Shown here piece after piece: positions 20,721 through 29,313 of a stretch of 64,000 nt of DNA (position 1 is the first letter of the stretch; the number at the start of each line of letters is the position of its first letter). The position numbers and the translations under genes were made by a program. A model generated the notes under the pieces. That model did not search any database, was not told where the DNA came from, and was given only the letters and a program-made list of their open reading frames with translations. Source of the stretch: Spiribacter sp. 1M189 (lineage in GTDB: Bacteria; Pseudomonadota; Gammaproteobacteria; Nitrococcales; Nitrococcaceae); NCBI RefSeq assembly GCF_040838345.1, contig NZ_JBAKFF010000001.1, positions 1,178,001 to 1,242,000 of the forward strand, in the 5' to 3' direction.

Positions 20721-21056
20721 TCAGGCGTTGTCCGACTCGCTGCCGGCGGCTGACTGCACGGCCTGCTGCAGCTCGCCCGACTCGTACATCTCCATGATGA
20801 TGTCGCAGCCGCCGAGCAGCTCGCCGCTGACGTAGAGCTGTGGGATGGTCGGCCAGTTGCCGTACTCCTTGATCCCCTGACGGATGCCCTCATCCTCGAG
20901 TACGTTGACATAGGCGAACTCCACGCCGCAGCCGGCAAGCGCCTGCGCGGCACGCATCGAGAAGCCGCACTGCGGGAACTGCGGCGAGCCCTTCATGTAG
21001 AGAATCACCGGGTTCCCTTCCACCTGCTCGCGGATGCTGTCCTGTACGTCGCTCAT
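20721..21056 (-). CDS. grxD: Monothiol glutaredoxin (Grx4/GrxD type)
   Basis: A 111-residue glutaredoxin with the single-cysteine active site CGFS (in FPQCGFSMRA), the lysine of YMKGSPQ, the TIPQLYV cis-proline loop and the GGCDI glutathione-binding site. Such proteins bind a 2Fe-2S cluster with glutathione and serve in Fe-S trafficking and iron sensing. The N-terminus and length match E. coli GrxD. It is convergent with rnt and divergent from rhlB. Confidence 0.95.
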   Translation of the reverse strand: MSDVQDSIREQVEGNPVILYMKGSPQFPQCGFSMRAAQALAGCGVEFAYVNVLEDEGIRQGIKEYGNWPTIPQLYVSGELLGGCDIIMEMYESGELQQAVQSAAGSESDNA

Positions 21057-21137
21057 TTCGACTCCTTCGTTAATCTGTACTCCCAGTGTACGGATTGGAC
21101 CAGAATCAGGCGAGGGGCAAAAACCCTGTAGATACGG

Positions 21138-21143
21138 TATCCT
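21138..21143 (+). promoter_or_regulatory. Candidate -10 element (TATCCT) of a near-leaderless rhlB transcript
   Basis: TATCCT ends eight bases before the rhlB ATG at 21152, which has no ribosome-binding site. No good -35 was found. Confidence 0.3.
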
Positions 21144-21151
21144 GCGCGGCC

Positions 21152-22522
21152 ATGGAACAAAATCATCTGTCTGACACGCGTTTCGAGTCCCTCGGACTCC
21201 ACGAATCCCTTCTCACCGGTCTGCAGGAAGCGGGCTTCGAGCACTGCACACCGATCCAGGCCGCCGCGCTGCCCATTGCCCTGAAGGGCCACGATGTCGC
21301 CGGGCAGGCGCAGACCGGTACCGGCAAATCGGCCGCTTTCCTGCTCGCTTGCATGCACCGGCTGATGACCAATCCGGTGGCCGCCGACAAGGTCGGGCCC
21401 TGGGCGATCGTACTGGCGCCCACCCGCGAGCTCGCGCTGCAGATCCACAAGGATGCCGAGCGCCTCGGCTGGTTCACGGGCATGGACTTCGCCTGCATCT
21501 ACGGCGGCACCGGCTACGAGAGCCAGCGCAAGGCCCTGGAGAAGGGCACCGACATCCTCATCGGCACCCCCGGGCGCATCATCGATTTCTACAAGCAGCG
21601 GGTCTTCAGCCTCGACAACATCGAGGTCTGCATCCTCGATGAGGCCGACCGCATGTTCGACATGGGCTTCATCGCCGACATCCGCTATCTGCTGCGGCGC
21701 ATGCCGCCGCCCGAGGAGCGGCTCAACATGCTGTTCTCGGCGACGCTGTCCGAGCGGGTCCGCGAGCTCGCCTACGAGCACATGAACGACCCGGAGTCGG
21801 TACAGATCGAGTCCGACACCATCACTGCCGACAAGGTCCGGCAGAAGCTCTACCACGTCGAGAACAACCAGAAGATCGGCCTGCTGCTTGGCGTGCTGCG
21901 CCAGCAGGAGCCCACGCGCACGCTGATCTTCGTCAACACCAAGCGCGATGCCGACAAGGTCACCGGCTATCTGCTCGGCAACGACATCAAGGCCGCCGTC
22001 ATCTCCGGGGACATCCCGCAGAACAAGCGCGAACAGCTCCTCGGCAAATTCCAGGCCGGCGAACTGCCGATCCTCGTGGCCACCGATGTCGCCGCCCGCG
22101 GGCTGCACATCCCCGAGGTCAGCCACGTCATCAACTACGACCTGCCGCAGGACGCCGAGGACTACGTCCACCGCATCGGCCGAACGGCCCGGGCGGGTGC
22201 GACGGGCGATGCCATCAGCTTCGCCTGCGAAAGCTATGTCTACTCCCTGCCCGATATCGAGCAGTACATCGACCAGAAGGTCCCCTCGGAAATGGCCCCG
22301 CCGGAGCTCATCGCCGACGACATCAAACCCGCGGCCCGCATGGACAACCGCCGCAGCAGCAGCGGTGGCAGCCGCAGCCGCGGCGGAAGCGGTGGTGGCC
22401 GGCGCGGGAATGGTGGCGGCCGTGGCAACGGCGGCCCGCGCGGATCGAGCCGGAGCAGCCGGCCCGCCGAGTCCAGTGGCGACGCGGCTCCCCCGCCGAG
22501 CGAGGGCGGCGATCAGTCGTAG
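21152..22522 (+). CDS. rhlB: ATP-dependent RNA helicase RhlB
   Basis: A 456-residue DEAD-box helicase; in related bacteria RhlB unwinds RNA for the RNase E degradosome. Motifs in order: Q motif CTPIQAAALP, Walker A AQTGTGKS, PTRELA, TPGR, DEAD, SAT, and HRIGRTAR near residue 350. The N-terminus (HLSDTRFESLGLHESLLTGL) fits RhlB. The last 50 or so residues are low-complexity Gly/Arg/Ser, a likely RNA-binding tail. The start at 21152 gives the family N-terminus. The 3' end overlaps tamB by ten bases. Confidence 0.9.
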   Translation: MEQNHLSDTRFESLGLHESLLTGLQEAGFEHCTPIQAAALPIALKGHDVAGQAQTGTGKSAAFLLACMHRLMTNPVAADKVGPWAIVLAPTRELALQIHKDAERLGWFTGMDFACIYGGTGYESQRKALEKGTDILIGTPGRIIDFYKQRVFSLDNIEVCILDEADRMFDMGFIADIRYLLRRMPPPEERLNMLFSATLSERVRELAYEHMNDPESVQIESDTITADKVRQKLYHVENNQKIGLLLGVLRQQEPTRTLIFVNTKRDADKVTGYLLGNDIKAAVISGDIPQNKREQLLGKFQAGELPILVATDVAARGLHIPEVSHVINYDLPQDAEDYVHRIGRTARAGATGDAISFACESYVYSLPDIEQYIDQKVPSEMAPPELIADDIKPAARMDNRRSSSGGSRSRGGSGGGRRGNGGGRGNGGPRGSSRSSRPAESSGDAAPPPSEGGDQS

Positions 22523-25500
22523 TTGAACGAGTAGAAGAGGTCGAGGGCGTTTTCAGCGCCGCTCACGGCCTCGAGGTAGAGCTGCTCGGTCAGGTAATAG
22601 CGCAGGCTGAGCGTGTTCTGGGGCTGGAACACGCCGACGCCGTAGCGGACCATCAGATTGGGGGCGAGATAACCACTCACCGCCACCTGCGCCTCATCGC
22701 CCTGGCCAGTGGCCTCAAGCTGAAAGTCCTCGATGCCCAGCTCTTCGGCGATCGCCGAGCCCAGCCGTCCGCCACCGAAGACACCCAGCGACAGCGCGGC
22801 ACGGCTGAGCAGTGCCTCCTCGCTGGGCGTCCCCTGCCCCGGCGGTCGTCCCGTGACCAGATAGGAGAGAATGCTCGCCTGGGCCATCGGTGGTCGCGAG
22901 AAAAGCCGCACCTGCGGATCATCCGCGGGCCCGGTGACGCGCAGCCCCGCGAGGATATCCGCCGACTCCCGGACGGCCTCGATATCCAGCCGGGGCCGGA
23001 TCAGCGGACCGGCGAAGATCAGCCGCCCGCGACGGATGACGAGTGACTGGCCATAGGCCTCATAGCTCGCGTCAAGGAGGTTGAGCACACCCTCCGCCTC
23101 GGCCCCCTCGGCGCCAATCTGGCGCAGACGCAGCTCGCCGCCGAGCCGCCCCGTGGCGCCCTGGGCGGAGAAGGTCACCGCATCACCGAGCACCAGTCGC
23201 AGATCGCTCTCCAGCGTCCGGCCAACCGCCTCGTCCCCGGCGCGGACCAGCGGTTCGCCGGCGGCATCCACCAGCACGGTATCCGGCGATACCCGCACGG
23301 CGCCGGGCGCGCGCTGATTGGGCTGGAGCCGGCCGGCCGGCACCCTCACCTCACCGCTCAGCCGCAGCCGCTGCGGCGTGATCTCAAGGCGCACATCCGG
23401 GGTCACGGAGAGTTCGGCGAGCGTACCGACATCGATGGCCAGCGCCTCGCCGGTGAGATCGATCCGCCCCTGAAGGGCGGCCTGCTGCCAGTCGAGCTGG
23501 CCATCCACGCGGGCCTTGCCCTCACCGGCCTGGAACCCGCCCTCGAGCGTCGCACGCTGGCCGTCGATGCGGGCGATCAGATTGATCGCCTCCAGCGGTG
23601 TCGCCAGGGCGGAGGGCAGAAGCTCGCCATCCGCGAGGCGCAGCGACCCCCGAAAGACCGGCGCCGCGAGCGTGCCGTGCAACTCGCCCCGGGCCTGCAG
23701 AAGGCCCCGGACACGGCGCAGTTGCGGCAGGGCGCCGGCAAGCGGTGCCAGCGAGACACCATCAAGCCAGACGATGCCATCCAGCGGCCGGGCGGCATCA
23801 CTCGGGTCGGTCCGGACAACGAACCCTCCAGTGCCGATCGCCGGCGATGCCAGGCCCAGCCGCAGATCGGCCCGATCCGGCCGCAGGTCGGCATCGACAA
23901 CAATGCGGTCATAGTCGAGCGACAGGGGGCCATCCGATCCGGTCTGGGGCACCTCGATGCGACCGGCGGCACTGACCAGCGTCAGTCGCGCGCTGGGGCC
24001 GGCATCGCGCTGCCAATCCAGTGCCGCGGTGCCGGTGACCTGCCCCGGCAGGCCGAACCCCGCGGGCAGATAGGGCTCGAGCAGCGTCAGCGGCATGCGC
24101 GCGAGACCCAGGTGCAGTCGGGCGCGATCGCGGTCGACCCGCAACGGCTCGGCACAGACGCGAACCGCCTGCCATGTCCAACAGTGATCGGCCAGACGCA
24201 GCCCCGCCGATCCGACCGCCAGCGCCGGCTCTCCCTCCATTCGCCAACGCCGGCCTGCGGCGGTGAACGTCGCCTCGGTGATCGCTCCGGCCCAGCCACC
24301 GGCTGGCCCGTCCATGGCACCGCGGGCCACCAGCCGCGCGGCGAGCGGCCCGTCACTGGCCTCCAGAATCAGACGGTGATCGGCGGGCTCGCCCCGCAGG
24401 GCCAGATGCAGGTCACCCAGTGGCGTGTCGTCCCGCGCCAGGCCAAGCAGTCGCAGATCGATCCGGCCACCGCGCTGTGCGGACCAGTCGGCGTCCAGGG
24501 TCGCCTGTCCGAGGGCCAGCCCCTGGTAGGCGATCGCCTCGGCGTTGACGGCGCCTGTCACCGACGGCCGGAGCGGTTCACCGCTGACCTCGAAACGGCC
24601 CTCGAGCCGCCCGGAGAGCCCTGGCCAGAAGGCGGCCAATGAGGGCGCCTGAAAGTTGCCATCGAGCGCCAGCGTGTCGGTCAGACGTGCATCCAGGGCG
24701 AGCCGCCCCTGCGCCGCCTCAATGCTCGCCATGACCCGGCGATCCGGGCCAAGCAGGCTCAGATCGATCTCGAACTGCGCCGTCCGCGCGCCGGAGAGCT
24801 CGCCGGTCAGCGTCACATCCTCCGCCTCACCGCGCAGCCGGCCGGCGACCTGGAGCGCCTCCCCGGCGGTGAGCGCGCGGGCGGGTTCGAGCGTCCAATG
24901 CAGATCAAGCGGCCAGTCACCCGCCGGTACGATCTCCCCCGCCAGACTGGCGCGACCCGAATCGGCGGCCACCTCCAGGTGCTCGAGGGTCAGCCGGTTA
25001 TCGACAAGGCGTGCCGCCAGGTCGACAGACTCCAGGTAGAGGGCAGAGCCATCCTCTGCGTCGGCCCCGCGCCGGATCGCCACCTGCTCAATCCGCAGCC
25101 CGTCGACGATGACATCCACCGGCACGCTCAGATCCGGCAGGCGGATCCGTTCCGGCAGGGCATCCAGTGGATTGCCACTCGCCGCCGGCTCGGCGGCCTC
25201 CGCCGGCAGGGACGCCGCCGGCCAGGCCACCTCGACTCCGACGACGTTCAGGCGATCGATACAGACCCGCCAGCGCAGCAGACAGTCGGGTCGCCAGTCG
25301 AGCGTCACGCGGTCGAATGCCACGCGCCGGTCATCCGCCGACCAGACCACATCGGCGAGGACCATCCCCTCCCAGAGGTTGCCCGAGACCACCGAGAGCG
25401 TCAGTTCCGGCCGCACGGCCTCGGCCCGCGCCGCCAGCCAGCGGGCGCCGTCGGTGGTGCTGATCAGCCAGGCCATCAGCAGCGCCGTGCCGAATACCAG

Positions 25501-25530
25501 TGTCAGGAGCAGCGTGCGCAGGCCCGGCAT
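22513..25530 (-). CDS. tamB: Translocation and assembly module inner-membrane protein TamB
   Basis: A 1005-residue AsmA/TamB-like protein with one N-terminal membrane anchor (residues about 5-23) and a long beta-rich periplasmic body. The C-terminal DUF490/TamB domain is recognisable by the stretch around GRPPGQGTPSEEALLSRAALSLG and the ending YLEAVSGAENALDLFYSFNYD. With TamA it spans the envelope and is linked to outer-membrane protein insertion and lipid transport. It is somewhat shorter than E. coli TamB (1259). Its ATG overlaps the tamA stop (TGATG). Confidence 0.93.
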   Translation of the reverse strand: MPGLRTLLLTLVFGTALLMAWLISTTDGARWLAARAEAVRPELTLSVVSGNLWEGMVLADVVWSADDRRVAFDRVTLDWRPDCLLRWRVCIDRLNVVGVEVAWPAASLPAEAAEPAASGNPLDALPERIRLPDLSVPVDVIVDGLRIEQVAIRRGADAEDGSALYLESVDLAARLVDNRLTLEHLEVAADSGRASLAGEIVPAGDWPLDLHWTLEPARALTAGEALQVAGRLRGEAEDVTLTGELSGARTAQFEIDLSLLGPDRRVMASIEAAQGRLALDARLTDTLALDGNFQAPSLAAFWPGLSGRLEGRFEVSGEPLRPSVTGAVNAEAIAYQGLALGQATLDADWSAQRGGRIDLRLLGLARDDTPLGDLHLALRGEPADHRLILEASDGPLAARLVARGAMDGPAGGWAGAITEATFTAAGRRWRMEGEPALAVGSAGLRLADHCWTWQAVRVCAEPLRVDRDRARLHLGLARMPLTLLEPYLPAGFGLPGQVTGTAALDWQRDAGPSARLTLVSAAGRIEVPQTGSDGPLSLDYDRIVVDADLRPDRADLRLGLASPAIGTGGFVVRTDPSDAARPLDGIVWLDGVSLAPLAGALPQLRRVRGLLQARGELHGTLAAPVFRGSLRLADGELLPSALATPLEAINLIARIDGQRATLEGGFQAGEGKARVDGQLDWQQAALQGRIDLTGEALAIDVGTLAELSVTPDVRLEITPQRLRLSGEVRVPAGRLQPNQRAPGAVRVSPDTVLVDAAGEPLVRAGDEAVGRTLESDLRLVLGDAVTFSAQGATGRLGGELRLRQIGAEGAEAEGVLNLLDASYEAYGQSLVIRRGRLIFAGPLIRPRLDIEAVRESADILAGLRVTGPADDPQVRLFSRPPMAQASILSYLVTGRPPGQGTPSEEALLSRAALSLGVFGGGRLGSAIAEELGIEDFQLEATGQGDEAQVAVSGYLAPNLMVRYGVGVFQPQNTLSLRYYLTEQLYLEAVSGAENALDLFYSFNYD

Positions 25531-27260
25531 CAGAACGGCGGCCCGACAGAGATATGCAGCCGGAACGGGATATCATCGCGGCTTACTCCCCAGGCAAAGT
25601 CCAGCCGCAGCGGTCCCACCGGCGATGACCAGCGAACACCGAAGCCGGTGCCCACCGCGGGATCAAACTCGTCGGGTCGATCGTATGCATTGCCCGCGTC
25701 CACAAAGGTCGCGAGGCGCCAGTTACCGAGCACCTTATAGCTGTACTCGAAACTGCCGGTGGCGAGATAGCGCCCGCCAGTCACGTCACCGCTCGCGTCC
25801 CGGGGCCCGAGGCTGTTATAGGCGAAGCCGCGCACGCTCTGATCGCCACCGGCGAAAAACCGCAGCGAGGTGGGAGTCTGCTCGAAATCGTTGGTGGCGA
25901 TGGCGCCCACATCGGCGCGTAACTGGAAGCGGTTGCGCTCGCCGAGGCTGCGCAGCCAGGTGTTGCTCAGCCGCAGGCGGGCGATATCGAGATCGGAGAG
26001 AAGATCCCGGGCGGCCACCTCGATCGAGTAGGTCTGCCGGTCTCCGCGGTAGGGATCGATGCCACCGCGGGAGCGGGTGCGCGTGAAGGCGATGCCCGGC
26101 AGCAGCAGACGACTCGTCCCCGAATCGAGACCGGCGGTGAAGCGCTCGTCGAGCCAGCGCAGCGACTGGGTGCGCACCCAGCCCGAGGTAAACCCCTGGC
26201 GCCGGCTGAGCGAAACGGTGTAGCGCTCGCTGCGGCTCGCCTCGATATCCTCTTTCTGCCAACCCGTGGCCAGTGCCAGATAATCATTGAGGGGGTCGGC
26301 GAGCGGAATCTCGTAGCGGGCGTCCACGCTCTGGCGCACCGTGGAGAGCCGGAGCCCGCTGTCCAGACGGTGGCCGCGATTGTTGATGTAGTGTCGCTCG
26401 AAGCCGAGCCGGGTGCGGGGGCCCTCGTCGGTGGAATAGCCGATGCCGGTGGTCACGGTATTGCGGTCCCGGGTGACCACATCGGCCTGCACGGGAATCC
26501 GCCGGTCCACCGCTTCGTCGCGTCGGGTCTCGACCAGCGCATCACTGAAGTATCCGCTCTCGAGTAGACGGCTGTTGAGATCGGCAATGGCATCGGCGGT
26601 ATAGGGCGTACCCGGCTCGAAGGGCACCAGCCGCTCAAGGAAGGAGCGCCGGAAAGGTGTCGCGGAGAAGCTCACTTCGCCGAGCGCGTAGCGGGGCCCG
26701 CTGGCCAGCACCAGCGTGGCATCCGCCCACGCCCCGGAGACATTCACGGCGAGGCGGGCGGTGGTGAAGCGCGCATCGAAATAGCCCCGCTGCAGGGCCA
26801 GATTGCGCAGGGCGCGCTTGCTGCGCTCGTAATCGGCCTGATTGAGTGGCTCATCCGGGCGCAGCGGCAGCCGCTCGACAAGCGTGCCGAAGGCGATACC
26901 GTCCTCACCGGCGCCAGTGATCCGGACCTCGACGTTGCGCACCGTCACCCGCGGGCCGGAGTCCACCTCAATGGCAAGCGCCCAGTGCCCCTGCACCGAG
27001 CGCAGGCTCACTTCGCTCTGTGCCTGGTAGTAACCGAGCGCCTCCAGCGCCTCCGTGACCTGGCTGCGGACCCGATCCCGGTAGAGATCGGCGGCGAGAT
27101 CGGAGTCCAGATCCACCGCCGGGTCGACGTATGCACGGATATTCTCCGCAGCCTCGCCCTCAACGCCGGTGAGCGTCAGACGCACCTCGGCCGCCGCGGT
27201 ACCGGCGAGCAGCCCGGCCACGGCCAGTGTAAGGAGCCATCGCCATGGCCCGCATCCCAT
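25530..27260 (-). CDS. tamA: Outer-membrane assembly factor TamA (Omp85 family)
   Basis: A 576-residue outer-membrane barrel protein. A signal peptide (cut near TAAA-EV) is followed by about three POTRA repeats (residues about 25-260; YYQAQSEVSL, GYFDARF and ESGYFSDALVE mark their ends). The 16-strand barrel includes the loop-6 region with VRGFAYNSLGPRD and ends in phenylalanine (SVGPPF), the normal sorting signal. It is coupled to tamB and lies 17 bases after the dksA-like gene on the same strand. Confidence 0.93.
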   Translation of the reverse strand: MGCGPWRWLLTLAVAGLLAGTAAAEVRLTLTGVEGEAAENIRAYVDPAVDLDSDLAADLYRDRVRSQVTEALEALGYYQAQSEVSLRSVQGHWALAIEVDSGPRVTVRNVEVRITGAGEDGIAFGTLVERLPLRPDEPLNQADYERSKRALRNLALQRGYFDARFTTARLAVNVSGAWADATLVLASGPRYALGEVSFSATPFRRSFLERLVPFEPGTPYTADAIADLNSRLLESGYFSDALVETRRDEAVDRRIPVQADVVTRDRNTVTTGIGYSTDEGPRTRLGFERHYINNRGHRLDSGLRLSTVRQSVDARYEIPLADPLNDYLALATGWQKEDIEASRSERYTVSLSRRQGFTSGWVRTQSLRWLDERFTAGLDSGTSRLLLPGIAFTRTRSRGGIDPYRGDRQTYSIEVAARDLLSDLDIARLRLSNTWLRSLGERNRFQLRADVGAIATNDFEQTPTSLRFFAGGDQSVRGFAYNSLGPRDASGDVTGGRYLATGSFEYSYKVLGNWRLATFVDAGNAYDRPDEFDPAVGTGFGVRWSSPVGPLRLDFAWGVSRDDIPFRLHISVGPPF

Positions 27261-27277
27261 GCCCCCGGCGACCCGTC

Positions 27278-27670
27278 TCAGAGGCGTGGGGGCCGGCCCC
27301 CGGCGCGCTCATGGGCTTCCTGACAATCGATGCAGCGAGACGCCGACGGCGAGGCCTGCAGGCGCGCGAAGGGAATGGGCTCACCACAGTCCACGCAGAT
27401 CCCGTAGCCGCCCTCATGCCAGGCGCGCAGCGCCGCTTCGTTGGCGCGCAGCTCCTGGATGTGGCGGTCAATGTCGGCGTACTCGATGTCCGCGAGCAGA
27501 TCCACCAGCGACTCGTCGCCCGGGTCACGGACCCGGTCGGCGATATCCTCGGCACGGTGCAGATCGGCGGCCAACACCTCGCTGCGGATCTCCTCGCGCA
27601 GCGCGGCCTGCTCTTTCTCCAGCGCCTCGCGCAGTGCCTGGCGCTGCTCGGCGGACAGATTCTCGTTCAT
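27278..27670 (-). CDS. DksA/TraR-family zinc-finger protein
   Basis: A 130-residue protein with an N-terminal coiled coil (about residues 5-85) and a C4 zinc finger, CVDCG...CIDC (near residues 93-117). DksA-type proteins enter the RNA polymerase secondary channel and tune transcription with ppGpp. The coil tip reads RDPGDES rather than the DxxDxA of DksA, so this is a DksA-like paralogue of uncertain activity. An AGGAG site seven bases upstream fixes the start. It precedes tamA-tamB, probably in one transcript. Confidence 0.85.
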   Translation of the reverse strand: MNENLSAEQRQALREALEKEQAALREEIRSEVLAADLHRAEDIADRVRDPGDESLVDLLADIEYADIDRHIQELRANEAALRAWHEGGYGICVDCGEPIPFARLQASPSASRCIDCQEAHERAGGRPPRL

Positions 27671-27704
27671 TCTCAGCTCCTGCCGTAGATGAGTGTTCAG
27701 CTCT

Positions 27705-27732
27705 CTGACCCGAGAGGGCCCCATGATATCCT
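27705..27732 (+). promoter_or_regulatory. Candidate promoter of the GNAT-nitrilase gene, near-leaderless
   Basis: CTGACC, 16 bases, then TATCCT (27727-27732), which ends seven bases before the ATG at 27740. No ribosome-binding site is present. It faces away from the dksA-like gene. Confidence 0.4.
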
Positions 27733-27739
27733 CAATCGC

Positions 27740-29284
27740 ATGAGTGAACAGGACGCAAGCTCCGAGGAACATCGCCTGCGGCTCCGCCATCTGCGCTTGT
27801 CGGACTACTCCGATGTCAAGCACATCATGGATCAGGTCTATCCCGACCTGGGTGGCGCCTGGACGCGCAAGCAGTTCGCCGCGCAGGTCAGTCGCTTCGC
27901 CGAGGGCCAGATCTGCATCGAGGATAACGGCCGGGTGGTGGCCGGTGCCATTTCCATGATCGTCGACTACGGCCGCTACGGCGACCGGCACAAGTACGAC
28001 GAGATCACCGGCAACGGCTATCTGAGCAATCACGATCCCAACGGCGATGTGCTCTACGGCGTCGATATTTTCGTCGACCCCGAGTACCGCGGCATGCGTC
28101 TCGGCCGGCGCCTTTACGACGCCCGCAAGGAGCTCTGCCGCAGTCTCAACCTGCGCGCCATCGTCGCCGGTGGCCGCATGCCCGGCTATCGCGAGCATGC
28201 CGGCGAGATGAAGCCCGAGGAGTACATCGATCTGGTCAAGCGCCGCGAGCTCTACGACCCGATCCTCTCCTTTCAGCTCGCCAACGACTTTCACGTGCGC
28301 CGCGTGATCACCGCCTATCTGCCGGAGGATCAGGACTCCCGCGCCTTCGCGACGCTGCTGCAGTGGGACAACATCTTCTACGAGAGCGGTCGCACACCGC
28401 TCATCGGCGGGCGCAAGTCCACCGTGCGGGTCGGCACCGTGCAGTGGCAGATGCGCCGCGTGACCAACTTCGAGGATTTGATGTCGAACATCGAATTCTT
28501 CGTCGATGCCATGGCCGGCTACAACTGCGACTTCATCCTCTTCCCGGAGCTTTTCAACGCGCCGCTGCTCGCGCAGTTCAACCAGGAGGACCCGGCCGAG
28601 GCCATGCGCGGTCTGGCCCAGTACACCGGCGAGATCACCGATGCCATGAGCCGCATGGCCGTGTCCTACAACATCAACATCATCGCCGGCTCCATGCCAG
28701 TCTATGATGACAACGCCCTCTACAACGTCGCCTACCTGTGCCGGCGTGATGGCACCATCGACAACCACTACAAGCTCCACGCCACCCCCGATGAGCGCTT
28801 CTACTGGGGGGTACAGGGCGGCGATGCGCTGAAGGCCTTCGACACCGACGTGGGCAAGATCGGCATCCTGGTCTGCTACGACGTGGAATTCCCGGAGGCC
28901 TGCCGGCTGCTGGCCGATCAGGGCATGCAGATCCTGTTCGTGCCCTTCTGGACCGATACCAAGAACGCCTACCTGCGGGTGCGGCGCTGTGCCCAGGCGC
29001 GGGCCATCGAGAACGAGTGCTACGTGGCCATCACCGGCAGCGTCGGCAATCTGCCACGGGTGGAGAACATCGAGATCCAGTACGCCCAGGCCGCCGTGTT
29101 CTCACCCTCGGATTTCGCCTTCCCCCATGACGGGATCGTCAGCGAGTCGACACCCAATACCGAGATGACCCTGGTGGTGGATCTCGACATGGACAAGCTC
29201 AAGCAGCTCCGCGCCGAGGGCTCGGTCCAGAACGCCAAGGACCGGCGCCTGGACCTCTACCGCGTGCACTGGCTGGAGGACTGA
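27740..29284 (+). CDS. GNAT acetyltransferase-nitrilase fusion protein
   Basis: A 514-residue two-domain protein. Residues about 10-200 form a GNAT acetyltransferase with the acetyl-CoA loop around VDPEYRGMRLGRRLYDARKEL. Residues about 230-510 form a carbon-nitrogen hydrolase with the catalytic triad Glu in FPELF, Lys in HYKLHATPDE and Cys in VCYDVEFPE. The same architecture is known from proteins such as B. subtilis YhcX. An amidase or nitrilase acting on a small N-compound is likely; the substrate is unknown. ATG at 27740 is preferred over an earlier in-frame start. Confidence 0.9.
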   Translation: MSEQDASSEEHRLRLRHLRLSDYSDVKHIMDQVYPDLGGAWTRKQFAAQVSRFAEGQICIEDNGRVVAGAISMIVDYGRYGDRHKYDEITGNGYLSNHDPNGDVLYGVDIFVDPEYRGMRLGRRLYDARKELCRSLNLRAIVAGGRMPGYREHAGEMKPEEYIDLVKRRELYDPILSFQLANDFHVRRVITAYLPEDQDSRAFATLLQWDNIFYESGRTPLIGGRKSTVRVGTVQWQMRRVTNFEDLMSNIEFFVDAMAGYNCDFILFPELFNAPLLAQFNQEDPAEAMRGLAQYTGEITDAMSRMAVSYNINIIAGSMPVYDDNALYNVAYLCRRDGTIDNHYKLHATPDERFYWGVQGGDALKAFDTDVGKIGILVCYDVEFPEACRLLADQGMQILFVPFWTDTKNAYLRVRRCAQARAIENECYVAITGSVGNLPRVENIEIQYAQAAVFSPSDFAFPHDGIVSESTPNTEMTLVVDLDMDKLKQLRAEGSVQNAKDRRLDLYRVHWLED

Positions 29285-29304
29285 CGCCGCCGCGAGCAGC
29301 GGCG
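29285..29304. terminator. Hairpin between convergent genes, weak terminator candidate
   Basis: CGCCGC, an 8-base loop and GCGGCG lie immediately after the GNAT-nitrilase stop and before the end of the opposing aminotransferase gene. There is no T-tract. Confidence 0.3.
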
Positions 29305-29313
29305 CCTCCGGGC

